Positions 26,139 through 30,491 of a DNA stretch of 30,491 nt are shown here, in pieces. Within the stretch, counting starts at the first letter, position 1. Each line of letters begins with the position of its first letter. A program made the translations under genes and the position numbers. The stretch is from SZUA-584 sp964441275 (GTDB lineage Bacteria > Bacillota > Clostridia > Christensenellales > SZUA-584), in contig CAYTUG010000022.1 in the NCBI GenBank assembly GCA_964441275.1, positions 1 through 30,491 of the forward strand, read 5' to 3'. Below the pieces are notes generated by a model. That model searched no databases. It was not told where the DNA came from and saw nothing but the letters and a program-made list of their open reading frames with translations.

Positions 26139-26168
26139 AACGGCGCGCCTGAAATGCGCTGTTTTTTA
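26139..26168 (+). terminator. Terminator of the SpoIID-type gene
   Basis: AACGGCGC and GCGCTGTT form an 8-bp stem (one G-U) with a 9-nt loop, followed by a T run. It lies 13 nt after the stop codon. Confidence 0.85.
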
Positions 26169-26190
26169 TTATTATTATTTTTTGGTTTGT

Positions 26191-26297
26191 TTATCCACAG
26201 GCGATAATGTGTACGCATGGGTTTGGTTGCAGCTTATAAATGCAGGCTTATTGCGTGATGTTATGGCTTATCCACAGAAGAAACCATGTTATCCACA
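26191..26297 (+). promoter_or_regulatory. Cluster of three perfect DnaA boxes
   Basis: TTATCCACA occurs at 26191-26199, 26268-26276 and 26289-26297, all on the + strand. The last two start 21 bp apart, two helical turns. The cluster lies between two converging terminators and outside any gene. DnaA and other oriC-linked genes are not nearby, so it may be a DnaA-binding regulatory or titration site, or a replication origin; the sequence does not decide. The open frame that crosses it (26182-26499) has no recognisable protein. Confidence 0.8.
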
Positions 26298-26318
26298 TAC
26301 TTTGGTGGACAAACCACT

Positions 26319-26359
26319 TGCGGGCGCTTATGAATATTGGTTAAATATTTATGCCCGCA
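26319..26359. repeat. GC inverted repeat bracketing an AT-rich segment
   Basis: TGCGGGC (26319-26325) and GCCCGCA (26353-26359) are exact inverted copies around 27 nt that are about 80 percent A/T. It lies 21 nt after the third DnaA box and could be a duplex-unwinding element or a hairpin. Confidence 0.55.
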
Positions 26360-26412
26360 CAGTTCAGTTGAAGCTCAAAACGCGCAAAATAATCAGTTTT
26401 AAAACGGGTGAT

Positions 26413-26441
26413 AAAAAATGCCCCCGTTTTGCTGGGGGCAT
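26413..26441 (-). terminator. Terminator of the Ig-like repeat protein gene
   Basis: On the - strand ATGCCCCC and GGGGGCAT form an 8-bp stem with an 8-nt loop followed by a T run. It lies 5 nt after the stop codon at 26447. Confidence 0.88.
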
Positions 26442-26446
26442 CAGGT

Positions 26447-28009
26447 TTAGAAGTTGTTTCTGTCCCGATAGCTTTTGCGTACGGGGGTGCGCGGACTAAG
26501 CCGTTTTTTAGCGGCTGGTTTGCGCGGGGTGCGAACATTAGAACGCCCTTTTTGCCACAACACAATTAAAGTTACCCCGACGCCAATAATGAGCAACACC
26601 AATACGCCCGCAACAATAAGCAAAACGCCGGTCGTTCCAATACCGTCCGATAAAGGAGGCAGCGTTACCGCATCGTCAAAGTCGGGCGTTGGTTCGGCGG
26701 GCAAAAGTATTGTCACTGTAATCGGTTCGGCGGATTTGTTATAGATGTTTCCGTCAATATCGGTTGCGGTCAGCACAAAATTATATTCTGTGGTTTCATC
26801 GATATTTTGTGACCATTGGATCTGCTGCCGCTCGCCCGGATTAAGCTGAGAAGTCGCGAATATGTTTCCTATGTGTTCCTCGTCAACCCGCACATCCGAA
26901 AGCGTATACTCCGAAAAATTTTGAACATAACCCGAAAAGTTGACAACGCCTGCGGACGCCAACTGCTGCCTGTCGGCAGTTATTGACAGGCTTAAGTTTT
27001 CGTTAACCGCCTCTGTTTCCACGGGCAATCTGATGCTGACGGTTGAGCTTACGTTTTTAATCTCGCCCATGTGGTTGGTTAACGTAAAGGTAAACGTCAC
27101 TTCCGTTGAAACCTCGAAAGAACGTTTATAGGTTGCCGAATACGTATCGCCGGGCTTGAGCCGTTTAGAGGGAAACTTTTCGTTTTCGCCGTTTACGGAT
27201 ACGCCCATGTTTGTATAAGATATGTTACCGTTATTGGTTATCGTCACTACAAACGTGACCTCCTCGCCCGGGTTCGGGGTTCTTTTGTCCGGCTCTACCG
27301 ACAACAACACCCCGGGGGATTCAAGCACAATTGTGACAGGCTCAAAATTAATTGTCTTCGACTCGCCATTTGCGCTGTACGATATTGTTGGTGTAAATGT
27401 AATATCTGCGTCCGGCATGTTAAAGCTGTAGTCGAAGTTCCAAGCCTGACCGGGAGTTAAAGTTGCGGGCTCTTTAAAAGGCTTGCCCGAATTCAGCCCG
27501 GCCGCGCTGACTTTAACCGAGGTAACGTCAACATTGCCCTGGTTTTCTAATTTTACAGAAAGCTTTATGGAATCGCCTTTAGCCGCCATGGTGCGGTTAG
27601 GCTTTATTGTAGCGCTAAGTTTTACATCAATTTTTCTGCGTACCGTTACCTTAATTGTAGCAAGCACCGAGCCGTTTCCGGACTTGACGTGAAAGGTGAG
27701 AGGAACATCGAGCATATTATCCTCTACTTTCATTTTGAAGCTGCCTTCCTTAGCCATATCTTTCAGATTTCCAAGCTCCGCCATAGGCTCTAAGCTTAGA
27801 TCATAAAAGATAGCGCAATCTGAATATTCCGTACCGGTGTCGTTAATAACTTTATATACAAATTTAACACTTGCGCCCTTAGAAAGCTCGGCAGGATCGG
27901 GCGTTATGCTAAATTTTACAACATCGTCCGCCAGCGCCGGACCACCAATACTGACTAAGGCTAAAGACAACACTATCGCCGTAATAAGTATGGCTATATA
28001 TCTTTTCAA
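26447..28009 (-). CDS. Membrane-anchored surface protein with Ig-like (CARDB-type) repeats
   Basis: A 520-aa protein that I cannot assign to a named function. A signal peptide covers about 1-28 (cut near ALA-DD). Four beta-rich repeats of about 100 residues follow, starting near 30, 132, 238 and 340. Each has a pattern such as PNPGEEVTFVVTITNNGN, typical of CARDB/DUF11-like adhesion modules. A membrane helix near 464-488 is followed by a Lys/Arg-rich tail of about 30 residues, so the repeats face outward and the tail lies in the cytoplasm. The start is TTG, 8 nt after AAAGGAGG; an earlier in-frame ATG at 28093 lies at the promoter. It may serve as a surface scaffold or adhesin. Confidence 0.82.
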   Translation of the reverse strand: MKRYIAILITAIVLSLALVSIGGPALADDVVKFSITPDPAELSKGASVKFVYKVINDTGTEYSDCAIFYDLSLEPMAELGNLKDMAKEGSFKMKVEDNMLDVPLTFHVKSGNGSVLATIKVTVRRKIDVKLSATIKPNRTMAAKGDSIKLSVKLENQGNVDVTSVKVSAAGLNSGKPFKEPATLTPGQAWNFDYSFNMPDADITFTPTISYSANGESKTINFEPVTIVLESPGVLLSVEPDKRTPNPGEEVTFVVTITNNGNISYTNMGVSVNGENEKFPSKRLKPGDTYSATYKRSFEVSTEVTFTFTLTNHMGEIKNVSSTVSIRLPVETEAVNENLSLSITADRQQLASAGVVNFSGYVQNFSEYTLSDVRVDEEHIGNIFATSQLNPGERQQIQWSQNIDETTEYNFVLTATDIDGNIYNKSAEPITVTILLPAEPTPDFDDAVTLPPLSDGIGTTGVLLIVAGVLVLLIIGVGVTLIVLWQKGRSNVRTPRKPAAKKRLSPRTPVRKSYRDRNNF

Positions 28010-28064
28010 AATTATATCCTCCTTTATTGTTAAGACCGCACGCTTAAGCCAAAAATCATGATTT

Positions 28065-28093
28065 ATTTTATAGTAATGCAGCCCAAAAGTCAA
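28065..28093 (-). promoter_or_regulatory. Promoter of the Ig-like repeat protein gene
   Basis: On the - strand TTGACT (28088-28093) and TAAAAT (28065-28070) are 17 bp apart; an overlapping TATAAA lies two bases closer. The leader would be about 48 nt. Confidence 0.6.
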
Positions 28094-28130
28094 TTCGCGC
28101 AGGAGCGCTAAAACGTCCGGGCGGCAAAAT

Positions 28131-28160
28131 AAAAAAGGCCGAAAGTTAAGACTTTCAGCC
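28131..28160 (-). terminator. Terminator of the substrate-binding lipoprotein gene
   Basis: On the - strand GGCTGAAAG and CTTTCGGCC form a 9-bp stem (one G-U) with a 6-nt loop followed by six T. It lies 14 nt after the stop codon. Confidence 0.88.
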
Positions 28161-28174
28161 TGAATAGAAATTTA

Positions 28175-29137
28175 TTAGCTCTGTGATATAAAGTAAATGT
28201 CTTCGCCGGGGATATGCCCGCCAACCGAATCGGGGTTGCTAAGATACATCAGCTCGAAATAATTATCAAGAATTTTGGCGCATGCGGCATCGGTAACAAA
28301 GGATATCCCGCACCGGGGTATTGCGGCTTTGGCTATTTCTTTGGTGCCAACTATTTCTTTTGCAGCTATATCAACGGCAGCCTTTTCGGTTTCGTTAACC
28401 ACATATTCAACCGACTCGCCATAATCCCGGATAAGGTGCTGCATCGCTTCGCTATCATCGGCGAATGCGCTGCTTACAATTGTTACTCCCATAGGCATTC
28501 CGGCGTCATCGCCAAATATTTTGCGCCATTCATCGTTTAAATCAATTTTCACGGACACATCGGGGTTCTTAGCAAGAATTGTGGAGACGAACGGCTCGGG
28601 CACAAGCGCAAGGTCAACATCTCCGGCGGCCATGGCGTTAGCTAAATCGGAATGAGCGCCCATATATTTAACTTCAACGTTATCAATTCCGTTATGTGCA
28701 ATTATTTTATCGATTGCATATTCGGGTGTTGCGCCCTGGCCTGTTGAGTATAGAACTTTGCCCGACAAATCGCCTATGTTATTGACGCTGTCTCCATTTT
28801 CGAGTATGTACAATACTCCCATGGTGTTTACCGCAACTATTTTTATGCCACCCTGCATTTTGTTGTACAGCACTGCGGCAACATTGGACGGAATGGTTGC
28901 CACGTCAACTTCTCCGCTTATAACTTTTGGTGTGATCTGGTCGGGAGTGTTGTAGATTTCAACTTCGTATGCTTCGTTGTCTATCAATTGTACAATCCCC
29001 ATGCCTGTCGGGCCTGCAAGAGTCGCAACTTTAATCGGCTGCGCGGGCGTTTGCGGCTGCTGCGTGCCCGCTGCGCAAGATGCCAACAGAACAATCAGCG
29101 TTACAAACAAAACGCTAAAAAACAAATTTTTCTTCAT
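28175..29137 (-). CDS. NitT/TauT-type ABC substrate-binding lipoprotein
   Basis: A 320-aa extracytoplasmic solute-binding protein. The signal peptide ends in the lipobox LLASC, so C21 is the likely lipid-modified residue. The mature part has the two-lobed NMT1/SsuA-like fold, with IKVATLAGPTGMG at the first strand and ISGEVDVATIPSNVAA and GDVDLALVPEPFVS as the usual repeated binding segments. Relatives bind sulfonates, nitrate, thiamine precursors and other small molecules; the ligand here is unknown. The gene follows the TM1266-like gene by 15 nt, with AAAGGAG overlapping the upstream stop, so the two form an operon. No permease or ATPase gene lies next to it. Confidence 0.9.
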   Translation of the reverse strand: MKKNLFFSVLFVTLIVLLASCAAGTQQPQTPAQPIKVATLAGPTGMGIVQLIDNEAYEVEIYNTPDQITPKVISGEVDVATIPSNVAAVLYNKMQGGIKIVAVNTMGVLYILENGDSVNNIGDLSGKVLYSTGQGATPEYAIDKIIAHNGIDNVEVKYMGAHSDLANAMAAGDVDLALVPEPFVSTILAKNPDVSVKIDLNDEWRKIFGDDAGMPMGVTIVSSAFADDSEAMQHLIRDYGESVEYVVNETEKAAVDIAAKEIVGTKEIAKAAIPRCGISFVTDAACAKILDNYFELMYLSNPDSVGGHIPGEDIYFISQS

Positions 29138-29152
29138 GATTTACATACTCCT

Positions 29153-29404
29153 TTAATATTCTTTTTTTGAGATTGCGGTTTTAACCTGCACATCGGGCAG
29201 CGCGCCTATTTTACCCGTTAAGCTGTTTATATCGTCAAGTTCGCCGGCCACCGTAATTGTGATTATTGTTATGTTATAATCGTCGAGCGGAAGCCCCATC
29301 CTTCCTTTTACGATGCCTTTAAAATCAGCTACTACGGTGTTAAAACCCGATTGGGACCGCTTTGGATTTTCAAGTATCGTACTGATGACTGCTATTCTTT
29401 TCAT
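29153..29404 (-). CDS. TM1266-like iron-only hydrogenase system regulator
   Basis: An 83-aa ACT/NikR-like small protein. The pattern MKRIAVIST, then IVKGRMGLPLDDYNITIITITV and LTGKIGALPDVQVK, fits the TM1266 family, whose members often lie beside [FeFe]-hydrogenase maturation or structural genes. The molecular role is not established, though a regulatory or ligand-binding function is assumed. I chose the ATG at 29404, preceded by AAGGGGG; the longer frame starts within the leader hairpin. It is the first gene of a pair with the substrate-binding lipoprotein. Hydrogenase genes are not in the window. Confidence 0.83.
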   Translation of the reverse strand: MKRIAVISTILENPKRSQSGFNTVVADFKGIVKGRMGLPLDDYNITIITITVAGELDDINSLTGKIGALPDVQVKTAISKKEY

Positions 29405-29437
29405 CCATAACCCCCTTTGTATTATTTCCAAGGAAAC

Positions 29438-29500
29438 AAAAAACCCGCTCGAAAGGCAGGCAATATTATGGATACTAATATGCAACATGCCTTCCGGTTA
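29438..29500 (-). promoter_or_regulatory. Long leader hairpin with T run (candidate attenuator)
   Basis: On the - strand GGAAGGCA pairs with TGCCTTTC and the outer AACC with GGTT across a small bulge. A second stem (GCA-TATTA with TAATA-TGC) fills the loop. Six T follow directly. It lies after the promoter at 29567-29595 and before the TM1266-like gene, so it could end transcription before the operon. No known riboswitch class was recognised. Confidence 0.55.
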
Positions 29501-29566
29501 AGACTAATCTGCACCGTCAGAAACACTTTGTTTACAAGCAGGCGTTATCGTTTCCCAGCTATGTGA

Positions 29567-29595
29567 ATAATATCACAATAAGAACTGAAAAGCAA
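29567..29595 (-). promoter_or_regulatory. Promoter of the TM1266-like/lipoprotein operon
   Basis: On the - strand TTGCTT (29590-29595) and TATTAT (29567-29572) are 17 bp apart. Directly upstream, at 29602-29622, is a nearly pure A/T inverted repeat (AAAAAATAAA, one base, TTTATTTTTT) in the position of an UP element. Confidence 0.6.
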
Positions 29596-29646
29596 CGGGT
29601 TTAAAAAATAAATTTTATTTTTTGTTGCAAAAGCGCAAAGGCGGTT

Positions 29647-30165
29647 CTATTTGGAAAGGCTCTCGTAAGCGTATTTGTAGATAAAAGGGGCTATATCCTT
29701 CCATTTGGAAACAAACTCTTTAGCAGAATTTTGCGAATATGTTATCAGATTAAGCTCAAAAACCGGAACTTGGTTTTCTAACACCTTAAGCATCACTTTA
29801 TATTCGCCTTCGTCAATTTTGATATAGTCTGCGAATAGTTCCGTTTCAAGTTTTAGCTCATCCCTGTTTTTTTCGCAATAGTCATCAATAGACTTGCGCA
29901 TGGAAGCAGGCAGCTCTTTTTCAAGATAAAAAACCGTCGTTTTACCCTGTTCGGTCAGCGATAAGAATACGCCGCTTGGGGTATCGCGTTTCTCTATAAG
30001 GCTGCTTTCAAAAAGCTCAAAAATGCACTCTTTTAAATCAAAATAGCTTATCCAGCCGTTATCCGATACTATGCGCAGTATTTGCAGTTCTGACAGCTGA
30101 ATATTTATTGTTTTAAGAAGATACAATATTAACAACTTATTTTGCGCAATAGCTTCAATTTGCAT
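29647..30165 (-). CDS. DUF4364 winged-helix protein
   Basis: A 172-aa protein matching the DUF4364 family of Clostridia. The N-terminal part (about 8-90) reads as a winged helix: NKLLILYLLKTINIQLSE, then SYFDLKECIFELFESSLIE, then a wing ending in SLTEQGKTTV. The C-terminal part (about 90-172) is alpha/beta and may bind a ligand or form dimers. The role is not known; a transcription regulator is likely from the fold. I chose the ATG at 30165, 5 nt after GGGAGG. Its promoter is covered by a perfect inverted repeat, which suggests autoregulation. It is separated from the TM1266-like operon by 242 nt and a promoter. Confidence 0.85.
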   Translation of the reverse strand: MQIEAIAQNKLLILYLLKTINIQLSELQILRIVSDNGWISYFDLKECIFELFESSLIEKRDTPSGVFLSLTEQGKTTVFYLEKELPASMRKSIDDYCEKNRDELKLETELFADYIKIDEGEYKVMLKVLENQVPVFELNLITYSQNSAKEFVSKWKDIAPFIYKYAYESLSK

Positions 30166-30193
30166 TATGGCCTCCCGGCGAAACATATAATTT

Positions 30194-30234
30194 ATTATAC
30201 CATATTTTTTAATATAGTACAGTAAATATGGTAT
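30194..30234 (-). promoter_or_regulatory. DUF4364 promoter with overlapping 11-bp inverted repeat
   Basis: ATACCATATTT (30197-30207) and AAATATGGTAT (30224-30234) are exact inverted copies with a 16-nt spacer. On the - strand the -10 box TATAAT (30194-30199) overlaps the near arm. The far arm lies at about the -35 position, where the hexamer itself is poor. This is the layout of a repressor operator. Confidence 0.6.
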
Positions 30235-30295
30235 CGCATAATAGAGCGATCACTACATATTGATAATTTTAACTAAAGCGGAACAAAAAAGGACC

Positions 30296-30319
30296 ACACG
30301 GCAGCCGCCGCTGGCGTGT
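30296..30319 (-). other. Hairpin between DUF4364 and tRNA-Val
   Basis: A 10-bp stem with one mismatch (ACACGGCAGC with GCTGGCGTGT) and a 4-nt loop. On the - strand it is followed, after five bases, by six T, so it could be a weak terminator for transcription entering from the right. Confidence 0.35.
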
Positions 30320-30370
30320 AATAAAGTACCAGTTGAAATCTACAGGCAGATAACAAAAGTTAAAAATGTA

Positions 30371-30398
30371 TTGATTTACCCGCCGCATTGTGTATAAT
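30371..30398 (+). promoter_or_regulatory. Promoter of tRNA-Val
   Basis: TTGATT (30371-30376) and TATAAT (30393-30398) are 16 bp apart, about 18 nt before the tRNA. An exact 8-bp inverted repeat (GCCGCATT at 30382-30389, AATGCGGC at 30403-30410) flanks the -10 box. Confidence 0.7.
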
Positions 30399-30415
30399 AT
30401 GAAATGCGGCTTTAT

Positions 30416-30489
30416 GGGGTTATAGCTCAGCCGGTTAGAGCGCTACGTTGACATCGTAGAGGCCGTTGGTTCGATCCCAATTAACCCCA
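30416..30489 (+). tRNA. tRNA-Val (anticodon GAC)
   Basis: The acceptor stem pairs GGGGTTA with TAACCCC. The D-arm GCTCAGCCGGTTAGAGC and the T-arm with GGTTCGATCC are standard. The anticodon stem CTACG/CGTAG holds loop TTGACAT, so the anticodon GAC (30450-30452) reads Val codons GUC and GUU. The window ends two bases after the discriminator A; those bases (CC) fit an encoded CCA tail. Confidence 0.96.
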
Positions 30490-30491
30490 CC

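Noticed and set aside
26182..26499. Open frame of 105 codons across the DnaA boxes
   Set aside because: No ribosome site, no family resemblance, and it runs through a terminator and into the opposite gene.

Overview
The window looks like a chromosomal segment of a spore-forming, probably anaerobic Firmicute of the class Clostridia. The evidence is the gene content and the promoters. There are sporulation genes (spoVG, spoIIE, a SpoIID-type protein), a TM1266-type [FeFe]-hydrogenase system regulator, DUF1540 and DUF4364 proteins, CarD beside a membrane PIN/TRAM protein, and a murB-PHP-rapZ-whiA-crh cluster. Promoters are sigma-A-like, and one matches sigma-H. Base composition is moderate to AT-rich. 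At least six genes appear to start with TTG. I see no phage, insertion sequence or CRISPR array.

Layout: 1-361 holds a 5S rRNA gene and its terminator. 489-8329 is a housekeeping stretch on both strands: mgtE(-), a DUF1540 protein(-), rho(+), tyrS-yigZ(-), spoVG(+), carD-PIN/TRAM(-). A leaderless-looking Cu/Zn superoxide dismutase follows at 8470. From 9027 to 17638 nine tightly packed + strand genes form what looks like one operon for envelope growth and its control: an FHA membrane protein, a SEDS glycosyltransferase (FtsW/RodA/SpoVE), a class B PBP, uvrC, murB, a PHP phosphoesterase, rapZ, whiA and a Crh-like HPr. The yvcK (glmR) gene usually found between rapZ and whiA is absent. Then come eno(-), spoIIE(+), a MATE transporter(+) and a large secreted SpoIID/SH3 protein(+).

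At 26126-26446 two terminators face each other. The space between them holds three perfect same-strand DnaA boxes (TTATCCACA) and an AT-rich segment bracketed by a GC inverted repeat. This is the most unusual element here. Beyond it, on the - strand, lie a membrane-anchored Ig-like repeat protein, an orphan NitT/TauT-type lipoprotein, the TM1266-like regulator with a long structured leader, and a DUF4364 winged-helix protein whose promoter is covered by a perfect 11-bp inverted repeat. A tRNA-Val(GAC) gene closes the window.

The regulatory sites fit the genes. spoVG has a near-perfect sigma-H promoter, as in Bacillus. spoIIE has a -35/-10 pair separated by 21 bp, the unusual spacing known for the Spo0A-activated spoIIE and spoIIG promoters. 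tyrS lacks a T-box and mgtE lacks room for an M-box, so both probably rely on simple sigma-A promoters. All functional calls come from reading motifs and context; no database search was run.
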